This document shows, one piece after another, positions 23,588-32,504 of a DNA stretch of 34,953 nt. Origin of the DNA: an uncultured Erysipelotrichaceae bacterium (GTDB lineage Bacteria; Bacillota_I; Bacilli_A; RF39; UBA660). The first letter of the stretch is position 1. Each line of letters begins with the position of its first letter. A program made the position numbers and the translations under genes. Under the pieces are notes generated by a model. That model ran no database searches. It worked only from the letters and a program-made list of their open reading frames with translations, and was not told where the DNA came from. The stretch covers positions 1-34,953 of the forward strand of contig CADBSF010000072.1 of the NCBI GenBank assembly GCA_902797265.1, written 5' to 3'.

Positions 23588-24875
23588 AAGAAGATTTTTA
23601 ATCAAAGAAAGTTTAAAGAGAAAATTACTTTCTAGATGGTTTATCGGTATAAATATTGTTTTATTTCTTCTTATCTTTATTACTTTTAATATCAATACTA
23701 TTATTACTTTCTTTGGAGGAGATTTTAAAGATAAGAAAACTATTCTAATAACTAGTTCTTTAAATATCTATGAAGATTTAGAAAAAGAATTAGAAAAATT
23801 AGCTAAAGTATCGGTTATTGAATACGATATTCAAGAAGTATATTTAGATGATAATCAATTACAGGAAAAAGTATTAAATGATAGTAATACGATTGCGATT
23901 CATATAGAAAGTGATAAAGAAGAATATGTAAAAGCAAATATTTATACAAAAAATGGATTATCTTTTTTAAATCAAAATATTATTCAAACAGCAGTAAATC
24001 AAGTACGGAAAGATATTGCTTTAAAAGATTTAGGTATTACGAAGGAAATGATGGAAAAAGTTGAAAAAAGTGTTTCTCTAAATGAAATTGTCTTAGAGAA
24101 AAAAGGTCCTAGTACAAATAAGAATATTTCTGCTGCGATTACGGTTATGATTTTTTTAATACCTTGTTTTTTCCTAATTACTACTTTGGTTCAAATGATT
24201 GGTGCTGAAATCAATGAAGAGAAATCAACTAAGAGTATGGAAATTATTATTTCTAATGTAGATCCAAAGAGTCATTTACAAGCTAAGATTATTTCTTGCT
24301 TACTATTTACTTTTATTCAATTAATTCTTATTTTGTTATTTGGGCTTTTCTCTTCTTTCTTTGCTAATCATGGTTTAGGAATTCTAACAGGAGCTACTAC
24401 GGAAGGATTTGTTCAATCTATTTTTCATGATTTAATTACAAAAGAATTTTTAGAAATGGTTTTATCTGTATTACCAATTCTTATTCTTTCTCTATTATTT
24501 ACAATCTTTACTTATGCACTCCTTGCTGGTGTTCTTGCTTCTATGACAACGAATATTGATGACTTTCAACAATTACAAACTCCACTAATGTTTATTATCT
24601 CTATCGGTTTTTATTTATCATTACTTGCTGTATTCTTTGATGGGTCTATTTTTATTCAAATAATGAGTTATATTCCTCTTATTAGTTTTATGTTATCCCC
24701 TACTTTATATATATTAGGACAAATATCTCTTGTATCAGTAATTATTTCTGTTATTTTACAATTTATCTTTTTACTTCTAACTTACTATTATGGGATTCGT
24801 ATTTATAAAGAAGGCCTTCTTAATTATTCAGGAGATAAGTTATGGAATAAAATAGTAAAAGCAATTAAAAGATAG
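23577..24875 (+). CDS. ABC-2 permease, NatB/YhaP-like
   Basis: This is a 432-residue membrane subunit of the exporter. It has one helix near 17-40, a large outer region (about 45-175), then five or six helices (about 185-420) beginning with an ITVMIFLIPCFFLITTLVQM helix and the EINEEKSTKSMEIIIS loop, the hallmark of the NatB/YhaP permeases. The ATG at 23577 is used because AGGTGA lies 5 bases before it within the 3' end of the ATPase gene. A shared convergent terminator follows the stop. Confidence 0.9.
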   Translation: MKTKRRFLIKESLKRKLLSRWFIGINIVLFLLIFITFNINTIITFFGGDFKDKKTILITSSLNIYEDLEKELEKLAKVSVIEYDIQEVYLDDNQLQEKVLNDSNTIAIHIESDKEEYVKANIYTKNGLSFLNQNIIQTAVNQVRKDIALKDLGITKEMMEKVEKSVSLNEIVLEKKGPSTNKNISAAITVMIFLIPCFFLITTLVQMIGAEINEEKSTKSMEIIISNVDPKSHLQAKIISCLLFTFIQLILILLFGLFSSFFANHGLGILTGATTEGFVQSIFHDLITKEFLEMVLSVLPILILSLLFTIFTYALLAGVLASMTTNIDDFQQLQTPLMFIISIGFYLSLLAVFFDGSIFIQIMSYIPLISFMLSPTLYILGQISLVSVIISVILQFIFLLLTYYYGIRIYKEGLLNYSGDKLWNKIVKAIKR

Positions 24876-24894
24876 GATGTTCTCCTATCTTTTT
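24867..24894. terminator. bidirectional terminator between convergent ABC exporters
   Basis: AAAAGATAGGA and TCCTATCTTTT form an 11-pair stem with a five-base loop; it overlaps the permease stop on plus and reaches the stop of the minus-strand permease. Confidence 0.85.
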
Positions 24895-26515
24895 ACGTTA
24901 TAATGTTATTGAAACTTTTATCACAAGTTTTATATAAGAAGAAAGTAATTCCTATACATAGAACAGTATAAAAACTCATAAAGATTATAATAATTAGATG
25001 ATTTGACATGTTTTTTCCTAGTAACATAAAGAGTAAAATAATATTTAATAGAGATATTCCCATTCCCATAAAAGTCGCAATCATAGAACTCATACTTTGT
25101 TTTACTACTTCTGTATCATTTAATGCATCTAACTTTGGATATTTTAAGTTAATTAGTATTCCGAATGTTTCTGAAATAATAGGAAGAATAATACTTGCTA
25201 GTAAAATGAGAAGAATACTGATAATATCAAATTGAAATCTAATAAAGATGATAATATCACCTACTAAAATACAAGGAATCATGATAACTAAAGCCGATAA
25301 TATTTTTGCTTTCATAATTTGATATGGTTTTATTGGTAAACTTTTTAAGATATTAAATGTTTTTCCTTCTAAAGAAATTGTTGAACTAGTAATCGATGTC
25401 ATAAAAGAAGTAAAACATACAAAACCAAACATCAGTGTAGGAAGAACATCTTTTACATTTTCTATTGTAAGATCTTTACTATTCGCAAGCATAGAGGTTG
25501 CTAGAGAATCAAATTTTAAAGAGATGATAATACATCCTAGTAAAAATAATACTAAACCAAAACCTGCATTTACGATATATACAGATGAATTTACATATCT
25601 AGATATTTCTTTTTTTATAATAGCTCTAGTTGGAGAATGTTTCTTTATTTCATAATGAGAATTATGAGAAGTTTTCTTTTTTATTAATACTCTTTTATTA
25701 TTCGAATTAATTTTAAAATAAGTCTTTCCTAGTATGAATATAACTATTGTGAATAATAAAATATGAATTAGAATAAATAATAGAAATTCAGTTACTTTAA
25801 AATCAGTTACTAATTTGATATAAGATCCTGCTGGATAATATAATTTGGTTATTAAATCATTGATACTAGTTGCTTGTTTCGCAATGTTTTTTATTATATT
25901 ATCAAGATTATAGGAAAAGAATAAGATAGCTACTAAAAAGATGGTTGTTACTATGGTTTGTACGATACTTTTTCCTTTAAATCTAGATGAAAATGCAGTA
26001 ATAAGAAAGCCTATAATACAAGATAAAATAATCGGAATAATAGGAAGTAGAAAGATTGCTACTACGGAAGATAAATAATAAGTCCAACTAGGATGAATAT
26101 AATAAGCATATACAATAATGGCTGGTAATAAGAATAAAGAATTATATAGAAGTTCAAAGACATAAAACTTAAAGATTCTAATAAATAAAATGGTTCTTTT
26201 CTTAATCGGTAATGATAACAGTAAGTCATCATCTTTACAGTTAAATAGTAAACTACCTGATTTATAGATTCCTTCGATCAGAGTTAGAAAAGATACTATC
26301 ATAACAAACATCGTTAAGGCAAAGTATTCCATATGTACGGGAGTTAATTGTTTGATTAATTCATTCGAATAAACTCCAAATATAATCATAATATAAATCG
26401 TTATGATAATAGGTAATCCAATTTTAGAAAATTTACTCTGTTTTTTCGTATTAATCTTAAAGATATTCATATCATGATTAAGACTTACTTTTATAAGAGA
26501 TAGTAATGATTTCAT
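24893..26515 (-). CDS. ABC exporter permease (multi-helix, ABC-2-like)
   Basis: This is a 540-residue integral membrane protein with about a dozen hydrophobic segments in two halves, separated by a basic cytoplasmic stretch near 270-300. There is no ATPase motif. It starts 1 base after the stop of the ATPase gene; the ATG at 26513-26515 has GGAGGGAT upstream. Conserved local pieces include SGSLLFNCKDDDLLLSLPI in the first half and SSTISLEGKTFNILKSLPI in the second, the paired loops seen in Bacillota permeases encoded with EcsA/YtrB-like ATPases. Its substrate is unknown. Confidence 0.85.
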   Translation of the reverse strand: MKSLLSLIKVSLNHDMNIFKINTKKQSKFSKIGLPIIITIYIMIIFGVYSNELIKQLTPVHMEYFALTMFVMIVSFLTLIEGIYKSGSLLFNCKDDDLLLSLPIKKRTILFIRIFKFYVFELLYNSLFLLPAIIVYAYYIHPSWTYYLSSVVAIFLLPIIPIILSCIIGFLITAFSSRFKGKSIVQTIVTTIFLVAILFFSYNLDNIIKNIAKQATSINDLITKLYYPAGSYIKLVTDFKVTEFLLFILIHILLFTIVIFILGKTYFKINSNNKRVLIKKKTSHNSHYEIKKHSPTRAIIKKEISRYVNSSVYIVNAGFGLVLFLLGCIIISLKFDSLATSMLANSKDLTIENVKDVLPTLMFGFVCFTSFMTSITSSTISLEGKTFNILKSLPIKPYQIMKAKILSALVIMIPCILVGDIIIFIRFQFDIISILLILLASIILPIISETFGILINLKYPKLDALNDTEVVKQSMSSMIATFMGMGISLLNIILLFMLLGKNMSNHLIIIIFMSFYTVLCIGITFFLYKTCDKSFNNIIT

Positions 26516-26516
26516 A

Positions 26517-27221
26517 TTATCCCTCCAATTCAAGGAATACTTTTTCTAAGGATTTATCCCCTTTTATTTCTTTCATACTACCTGTTTTTACTAATTTACC
26601 ATTTTTTATAATCGCAACTTTAGAACATAACTTTTCCGCAACATCTAAAATATGCGTAGAGAAAAAAATGATTTTTCCTTCTTTTGTCATTTCATTCATA
26701 ATCTTTTTTACATCAAAGACAGCTTTTGGATCTAGTCCTACAAACGGTTCATCCATAATTAGTATTTTAGGGTTATGAGCTAAAGCAGATATTAAAACTA
26801 TTTTTTGTTTCATACCATGAGAAAAAGAATTAATTGGATCATTTAAGTTTTTATCGATTTCAAATATTTCTGCATATTTTTTTATCGATTTTTTTCTTTC
26901 CTCTTCCCCTACTTCATACATATCACAAATAAAATTAATAAAATCAATGGCTTTCATATTTTCATAAGTTTCTGGATTATCTGGTACAAAAGCCATTTCT
27001 CTTTTACAAGCAATTGGATCTTCTTTAATGGATTTTCCATTAATGATAATATCTCCTTCATCAAATTCATGAATACCAACAATAGACTTAATTAAGGTCG
27101 TTTTTCCTGCTCCATTATGTCCAATAAAAGCAAAAATTTCTCCATCATTTACATTAAATGTTATATCTGAAATAGCAACTTTATCACCATATTTCTTTGA
27201 TACATTCTTTATTTCTATCAT
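26517..27221 (-). CDS. ABC exporter ATP-binding subunit
   Basis: This is a 234-residue ATPase. Walker A is GHNGAGKTT, the signature FSHGMKQK, Walker B ILIMDEPF, the D-loop GLDPKA and the H-loop STHI. The size is the minimal ABC domain with no accessory domain. I chose the ATG at 27219-27221, the MIEIKNVSKKYG start, because AGAGGAA lies just upstream; longer readings run back into the promoter. It forms a two-gene unit with the permease, under a near-consensus promoter that carries an inverted repeat. Confidence 0.9.
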   Translation of the reverse strand: MIEIKNVSKKYGDKVAISDITFNVNDGEIFAFIGHNGAGKTTLIKSIVGIHEFDEGDIIINGKSIKEDPIACKREMAFVPDNPETYENMKAIDFINFICDMYEVGEEERKKSIKKYAEIFEIDKNLNDPINSFSHGMKQKIVLISALAHNPKILIMDEPFVGLDPKAVFDVKKIMNEMTKEGKIIFFSTHILDVAEKLCSKVAIIKNGKLVKTGSMKEIKGDKSLEKVFLELEG

Positions 27222-27252
27222 TTTGATTCCTCTTTCCTTATTTCTTATCTTT

Positions 27253-27297
27253 ATTGTATTCCTAGTAAAAATATCTGTCAACAAGAATTCTAGGAAT
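27253..27297 (-). promoter_or_regulatory. consensus promoter with inverted-repeat operator candidate
   Basis: On the minus strand TTGACA (27276-27281), a 17-base spacer and TACAAT (27253-27258). An 8-base inverted repeat, ATTCCTAG (27258-27265) and CTAGGAAT (27290-27297), brackets the -35 and spacer, a layout that suits a repressor site. No regulator gene is adjacent. Confidence 0.65.
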
Positions 27298-27325
27298 CAT
27301 TCAAATCATAATTTTTTTTATCTAT

Positions 27326-27355
27326 TTGCATGCTTCTTCCTTATCATGTTATAAT
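27326..27355 (+). promoter_or_regulatory. promoter of the YgjV-GNAT fusion gene
   Basis: TTGCAT (27326-27331), an 18-base spacer ending in TGT, and TATAAT (27350-27355), so it is also an extended -10. Confidence 0.6.
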
Positions 27356-27374
27356 CATAATAATGGAGGCTTTT

Positions 27375-28445
27375 ATGGAGACATCGTTTTTAATTATTGT
27401 AATTGCTCAAGTATTAGGATTAATTTCTTGGATACTTTTACTTATTAGTTATACAAAAGAAGATATTGATGAATTATTATTCTTACAAATATTTGTAGCT
27501 TTATTTGATGTATTATCTTATTTATTACTAGGAGCAGATGCTGGTATTCTTATTTGTTTTATTGAACTTGTGAAAACAATTCTTTATTATAAAACTGATA
27601 AAGATCGGATTATTTTTTGGATTGGAGTCATTGGATATTTTTTAATTGGACTTCTTACGATTGATCACTGGTTTGCTTGTCTTCCTGTACTTGGTAGTTT
27701 AATTGATTCTTATGGAACTTCAAGAGACTCAAAGTCAGCTAATATTTGTTCTATTCTATCAAACTTATTATGGGTCGCTTATGATTTAATTATCCTATCT
27801 TATATAGGAGCAATTACCGATTCTGTTGTTATTATCTGTAATATATCTGTTTTAGTATTAGGATATTCTAGATTACTTAGAATTTCTAAATTTCGAATTA
27901 TTAAATGTCATTATCTATCAAAAAAAACCGTAGATGATATTTATAACTTAGACTTAAAAAACTATGGAGAAGATAATATTTGGGATAAAAATTATCAAGT
28001 TAATGTCTATCAAAAAAATCCTGATTCCATGTTTGTGATTAAATATAAAAATGATTTCATTGGTTATATCAATTATTTAAATCTTATACCTGAAGAATAT
28101 GAAGCAATCAAAAGAAAAAGAGGAGTACCAAACTATTATCCATTAGAAAGTATTATTCCATTTAAGAAAAATAGAAAATCTTATCTATTAATTGAAAGTA
28201 TTAATATTAAACCACAATATGAAAAAGAAGAAACAATTACTTTAATTGATAAAAAATTAAAATCTTTTATTAAAATGAAACATAATCGTAAAATATATAT
28301 TCATAAAATATTAGCTTTTGGTTTTTCTAATTTTGAAAAAGATGTTTATGATACGATAGGATTTCAAAGAATAAAAGAATTTGATAATCAAGTCATTCTA
28401 TATGAATATGACTTAGATACAATCGATAATAATGTAATGAGGTGA
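27375..28445 (+). CDS. YgjV-family membrane domain fused to a GNAT-like domain
   Basis: This is a 356-residue protein. Residues about 1-165 match the YgjV inner membrane family: an AQVLGLISWILLLIS first helix, LLFLQIFVALFDVLSYLLLG, a LPVLGSLIDSYGTSRDS loop and ILSNLLWVAYDLI. Residues about 180-350 are soluble and look like a GNAT acetyltransferase-type fold: a VIKYKNDFIGYINYL strand pair, an IESINIKPQY strand, a helix, and a GFQRI ending. The acetyl-CoA loop (RxxGxG/A) is not recognisable, so catalytic ability is doubtful. The ATG at 27375 fits TGGAGG; a longer frame starts before the promoter's -10. It precedes the unknown membrane gene by 4 bases. Confidence 0.75.
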   Translation: METSFLIIVIAQVLGLISWILLLISYTKEDIDELLFLQIFVALFDVLSYLLLGADAGILICFIELVKTILYYKTDKDRIIFWIGVIGYFLIGLLTIDHWFACLPVLGSLIDSYGTSRDSKSANICSILSNLLWVAYDLIILSYIGAITDSVVIICNISVLVLGYSRLLRISKFRIIKCHYLSKKTVDDIYNLDLKNYGEDNIWDKNYQVNVYQKNPDSMFVIKYKNDFIGYINYLNLIPEEYEAIKRKRGVPNYYPLESIIPFKKNRKSYLLIESINIKPQYEKEETITLIDKKLKSFIKMKHNRKIYIHKILAFGFSNFEKDVYDTIGFQRIKEFDNQVILYEYDLDTIDNNVMR

Positions 28446-28449
28446 TTAT

Positions 28450-29448
28450 ATGTATGATGTTAATCTTTATGATATGAAGAAAAGAAAGAATCGATTTTTA
28501 ATTATTATAATAATTTTATCTTTATTAATGATTCTAATTTGGAAAACTCCTTATATTCATATTATTAATTATCTTTTTTATGGATCTTCTACTACTCCAG
28601 AAACAGTTGTTTTAGAAAATCAATATGATAATTTAGAAGAAAAAGATTATACTTATTCTTTTTCTTATAAAGGAAAACACTATTCTTGTTACTCGAATAC
28701 TTCTGCGAATGAATTGGATTTGAAAAAGAGAAAATTATTTTTCGATTCTCATAGACCAAATCGATGTCATATCGTAAAAGAAATAAGTGGATTTTTTCCT
28801 TTTCTATTTCTACTATCTATTATTTTTTCATTTTTTATTATTCTATCTATCCATTCATTTATTTCCCTTCGCAAAAAAATCAAGATAATATCCTATTTAA
28901 ATCAGAATGGAAAATTAGTAAAAAGAATTCCTTATTCTCTTACACCTTCCCAATTTATGATTAATGGGGATACTAGATTTAAACCTGTTGTTTCTTATCC
29001 TTTATCAAATGGTTTAGAAGTTTCATTATATGGAGATGCAAAACATTATAGTACTTATGAATATGGAGAAAATACCATTGATATGATTATTGATGAGAAT
29101 CATCCTGATATTTATTATATTAATTTTAATATTAATCGACTAACAGGTAATTTAGAACGAGATTTTTATCAAAATAAAACACTAAATGAACACACTACTC
29201 AATTTAATCCTATTCAGTCTAGTGATAAAAAAACATTTAACATTCCGATTCCTACTTCTCCTATTATGATTATTATTACTATTTTTATTGTATTATTTCT
29301 ATTAAAAACAATTCCTTATGTATTTCAATTAATGATGAAAGCAAATGAATTTCTAACACTTTTATTATCCTTTATATTTCTAATACTATTTATTATTATC
29401 GAAATATATGGATATATATCTTTTAAGAAAAAATTTATTGATTCATAA
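28450..29448 (+). CDS. membrane protein of unknown function
   Basis: This 332-residue protein is not recognised. Hydrophobic segments lie near 15-32, 113-137, 275-292 and 305-325. Between the first two is an outer region with two Cys that could pair (YSCYS near 80, NRCH near 106). Between the second and third is a cytoplasmic-looking domain of about 130 residues with many Tyr and Asn. GAGGTGAT lies 3 bases before the ATG and the gene starts 4 bases after the YgjV-GNAT stop, so the two form an operon. A perfect hairpin follows. Some DUF3592-type proteins have this layout, but I cannot confirm it. Confidence 0.7.
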   Translation: MYDVNLYDMKKRKNRFLIIIIILSLLMILIWKTPYIHIINYLFYGSSTTPETVVLENQYDNLEEKDYTYSFSYKGKHYSCYSNTSANELDLKKRKLFFDSHRPNRCHIVKEISGFFPFLFLLSIIFSFFIILSIHSFISLRKKIKIISYLNQNGKLVKRIPYSLTPSQFMINGDTRFKPVVSYPLSNGLEVSLYGDAKHYSTYEYGENTIDMIIDENHPDIYYINFNINRLTGNLERDFYQNKTLNEHTTQFNPIQSSDKKTFNIPIPTSPIMIIITIFIVLFLLKTIPYVFQLMMKANEFLTLLLSFIFLILFIIIEIYGYISFKKKFIDS

Positions 29449-29452
29449 AAAA

Positions 29453-29480
29453 AGATGACTTATAAAAAAATAAGTCATCT
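29453..29480. terminator. bidirectional terminator
   Basis: A perfect 11-pair stem, AGATGACTTAT (29453-29463) and ATAAGTCATCT (29470-29480), with a six-A loop. The minus strand has a seven-T run after it and the plus strand CTTATTTT, so it can end both converging transcripts. Confidence 0.8.
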
Positions 29481-29530
29481 CTTATTTTCCTTTCTTTTAC
29501 AAATAGTAATAACATATAAAAAATAATAAA

Positions 29531-30445
29531 TCAAGATTCTTTATTCTTTTGATTGTTCATGAAACCTGCTATAAAAGACTTAATTAATTCTTCAATATTT
29601 ACATTTGATTTTTCAGCAAGATAATTTAGAATATCTTTTGGTATTATAATAGTATTTTCATCTTCTATCTGACCCATCATAGAACCTAATCCATAGGCTT
29701 CTATTTTAGCTTCGATAGAATCAAAATTACCTTTCCAACATAAAAACATTTTTTCTTTTCTTCTTCTAGTTAAGCAATTTGAAATTGTTGCTACTAACCA
29801 GCTAACGATAAATCCAAATAGAATGATTAAAAAAAAGGCAAGAACAGGAGACAAATATTTTTGAACTTGGTATAAATCAAACCATCCCCCGTTTGCTTCA
29901 CCAATAATAACAACTTCAACATAATAAACAATAATATAAAGAAAAAACGGAATACAACCAATAAATCGATCTTTAATTGTATAAAGATAACCATTTTCTA
30001 TTTGAAAAAAAGATAGAAGAATGAAAGTAGGAGATACAACATGCATGATAAAATTGATACCACCAAAGGCATCATAAAAAGAGGACCAACTTACAAAAAC
30101 TAAAACAAATGTCATCATAATGGCAATTGAAGTTGAAGAAATATAATGAAACAAAATAACCCACTTCGGCAATACAAAGCATTTTGTTTTAATTCCTTCA
30201 ACAGCATATGGAATAATAAAAGCCACTGATAAGGCCGCTAAGGTATTGGCTATCATTGTAAAATAAGCAAAAGAGAAAAAGCCGTTTTTACCTACCAATC
30301 GAAAAGAACGAATAACACCAGCAAGAATTCCATAAAAAGAAAAAACAAGTGTACAGATTCCACTACAAAGAGCAACAAAACTACGATGCCCAAAAAGATT
30401 AGTCAAATAATCATGACCTTTTTTTACAGATGTATTCTCATTCAT
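29531..30445 (-). CDS. Pr6Pr/FAR-17a-like integral membrane protein
   Basis: This is a 304-residue protein with six or seven membrane helices (about 20-225) and an 80-residue cytoplasmic tail. The segments FHYISSTSIAIMM, INFIMHVVSPTFILLSFF and YTIKD place conserved histidines in helices as in the Pr6Pr (FAR-17a/AIG1-like) family, whose eukaryotic members hydrolyse fatty-acid esters; bacterial roles are unknown. I prefer the ATG at 30443-30445 with GGTGA 5 bases upstream; a longer reading lacks a ribosome site. Codon and base use look slightly less AT-rich than the neighbours, a weak hint of transfer. The tail has a predicted helix pair and ends in a Lys/Asn-rich stretch. Confidence 0.65.
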   Translation of the reverse strand: MNENTSVKKGHDYLTNLFGHRSFVALCSGICTLVFSFYGILAGVIRSFRLVGKNGFFSFAYFTMIANTLAALSVAFIIPYAVEGIKTKCFVLPKWVILFHYISSTSIAIMMTFVLVFVSWSSFYDAFGGINFIMHVVSPTFILLSFFQIENGYLYTIKDRFIGCIPFFLYIIVYYVEVVIIGEANGGWFDLYQVQKYLSPVLAFFLIILFGFIVSWLVATISNCLTRRRKEKMFLCWKGNFDSIEAKIEAYGLGSMMGQIEDENTIIIPKDILNYLAEKSNVNIEELIKSFIAGFMNNQKNKES

Positions 30446-30585
30446 TTTTTCACCACACTTTTTATTTTTCTTTTTTTCCAATCGCATAAATATAGACTTG
30501 AATTAAAAAAAAGATAAAACGATTGCTAAAAAAAAAATCAGTTACTCCCAAAGATAATTCTATATTACCTCCCTCAATATCATAA

Positions 30586-30613
30586 AAAGAAGTATCTTAA
30601 GTTTTTATACTTT
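30586..30613 (-). terminator. weak terminator after the RsbU-RsbW fusion gene
   Basis: A six-pair stem, AAGTAT/ATACTT, with an 11-base loop is followed by CTTTTTA on the minus strand and overlaps the stop codon of the gene at 30605-32356. Confidence 0.4.
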
Positions 30614-32356
30614 CTTTGAAACAGTAAGTATATTATGATTATCTTGATATTTATATTCAACATTATCCATAATCTTCTTTGTTAAGAATATTCCTAAGCC
30701 ACCTATCTTCCTTTCTTCTAAAGATAAAGAAATATCAGGTTCCTTTTCCTCTAATGGATTAAATGGAATACCCGAATCTTCAAATGTTAAATGAAATGTA
30801 TTATTATTATCAAATTCTATTTTTAAAAAACACTTTCCTTGCTTATCTGGATAACTATAATTTGCAATATTCACAAACACTTCTTCCACAGCTAAAAGAA
30901 TATTATTAATCGTTTTAGAATCACTTTTTTTATTTTCTAATTGTTTTCTAACAAAATCTTGAACATTAGATAATTCTTTTTTATCTGCTATAAACTCTTT
31001 CTTATTAAGACTATCTTCCTTACCATTATAAATAAATTCCAACATTGTAATATCATCAAACTGTTCTGCAACATCAACAAATTCATCAATATCTTTTTTT
31101 ACAATTTTAATTGTTTCTTCAGAATTTAATTCAGTATGAGAATTCAAAACCTGTAATAATCTTTCCTCACCATATAATTCATTATTAACATTGGTTGCTT
31201 CCGTAACACCATCCGTATATAGAAAAATCTTATCACCCGGTTCAATTGTAATCTCATTTTTCACATACTGAACATTATCAATTCCAGCTAACACAAAATT
31301 TGGCTTTGTCCTTAAATAAGTAAATTTATTAGTTTTCTTTGAATAAATAAGAGGTGAATTATGACCAGCATTAACAAATTCAATTTTTCCATTTTGCAAG
31401 TCAATGATTCCAAACCAACTGGTTATAAAAATTCCTGTAGTATTTCCATCACATAACATATTATTAATCCTTATAAATGCTTTATCTACATCAGAATTAA
31501 TCTTAGTAACATTTTTTATTAATATTTTTGTAATCATCATAACTAAGGATGCTGGTATTCCTTTACCAGAAACATCAGATACACATATTGCCAAGTGATT
31601 ATCATCAATTAAAAACATATCATAAAAATCTCCACCAACTTCCTTAGCGGGTATCATAGAGGCATAGATATCAATTTCTTTATGTTCTGGAAATGGAGGA
31701 AAAATAGATGGTAACATACTTTTTTGAATAGAGTTAGCCAAATTTAGTTCTGTCTCAATTCTAGCTCCTTTTTCTGATATCTCTTTTTGTTTTTCTATCA
31801 TGTTTTTACCAGATTGAGATATTTGAACACTGGCAAATACGACCACATAATAAAAAAGTATTGCGCCAATAATAGCTTGAAAATTAGAAATATAATTTAT
31901 TCCAGCAATAAATGAGGTAATAAAAAAAGAAAGAAAAGTAACGATTGATACTAAGATAGTAAAAGTCTTTTTATAATACCTTGCACTCAATATTACGGGA
32001 ATAGTCATTAAAAAAGCAACTGAAGAAGATAAGTTTTTATCAAAAGTTCCTAAAACTATAATAAAGAAACTAAAAAGCATATATTTTATCCAATTTCCTT
32101 CACCTTTTAATAAAAAGCAAATAATAGCAGGAATAAATAATCCTACAATACTATTTAAAACAGTATATGTCATATTAATATTCGTTGAATGTGATATATT
32201 AATATAATTCAATATCCATCCAATTAAGATAACAATAAATAAATTAAGCATTGTAGCAGCTGTTACAATATTTGCATGAATTTCATTTTCTTTTAAAACA
32301 TTATCTGTCTTAAAAATACTTTTAAATTCAGCAAATTGTCTATTAATAAATTTCAC
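30605..32356 (-). CDS. RsbU/SpoIIE-type serine phosphatase fused to an RsbW-type ATPase domain
   Basis: This is a 583-residue membrane protein. About 30-190 hold six membrane helices, then a short coiled linker (about 190-215). The PP2C-type phosphatase (about 220-430) has VGGDFYDMF, SDVSGKGIPASL, AGHNSPL, YTDGVTEA and FDDITML, which bring the metal-binding aspartates. The C-terminal domain (about 440-583) is a HATPase_c_2 of the RsbW type, with an LLAVEEVFVNIANYSYP N-box, DSGIPFNP and GGLGIFL. The pair suggests a partner-switching output in which one protein both dephosphorylates and binds or phosphorylates an anti-sigma-antagonist; no STAS protein or sigma factor is in the window. The GTG start at 32354-32356 follows AAGGAGGG. 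The extended -10 at 32425-32433 lies upstream. Confidence 0.9.
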   Translation of the reverse strand: MKFINRQFAEFKSIFKTDNVLKENEIHANIVTAATMLNLFIVILIGWILNYINISHSTNINMTYTVLNSIVGLFIPAIICFLLKGEGNWIKYMLFSFFIIVLGTFDKNLSSSVAFLMTIPVILSARYYKKTFTILVSIVTFLSFFITSFIAGINYISNFQAIIGAILFYYVVVFASVQISQSGKNMIEKQKEISEKGARIETELNLANSIQKSMLPSIFPPFPEHKEIDIYASMIPAKEVGGDFYDMFLIDDNHLAICVSDVSGKGIPASLVMMITKILIKNVTKINSDVDKAFIRINNMLCDGNTTGIFITSWFGIIDLQNGKIEFVNAGHNSPLIYSKKTNKFTYLRTKPNFVLAGIDNVQYVKNEITIEPGDKIFLYTDGVTEATNVNNELYGEERLLQVLNSHTELNSEETIKIVKKDIDEFVDVAEQFDDITMLEFIYNGKEDSLNKKEFIADKKELSNVQDFVRKQLENKKSDSKTINNILLAVEEVFVNIANYSYPDKQGKCFLKIEFDNNNTFHLTFEDSGIPFNPLEEKEPDISLSLEERKIGGLGIFLTKKIMDNVEYKYQDNHNILTVSKKV

Positions 32357-32424
32357 TAGTATCCCTCCTTATATCATTTTAATTTTTAAGTATAAACATT
32401 ATTTATTATCTTTCAATTAATATC

Positions 32425-32433
32425 ATTATATCA
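32425..32433 (-). promoter_or_regulatory. candidate promoter of the RsbU-RsbW fusion gene
   Basis: TGATATAAT on the minus strand, about 65 bases before the GTG start; no good -35. Confidence 0.5.
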
Positions 32434-32504
32434 TTTTTTTATTGATTTCTGATTATTATTTCAATTATTTTCAACTCGTAATCAAAATATAAAAAAAGAA
32501 TGGA

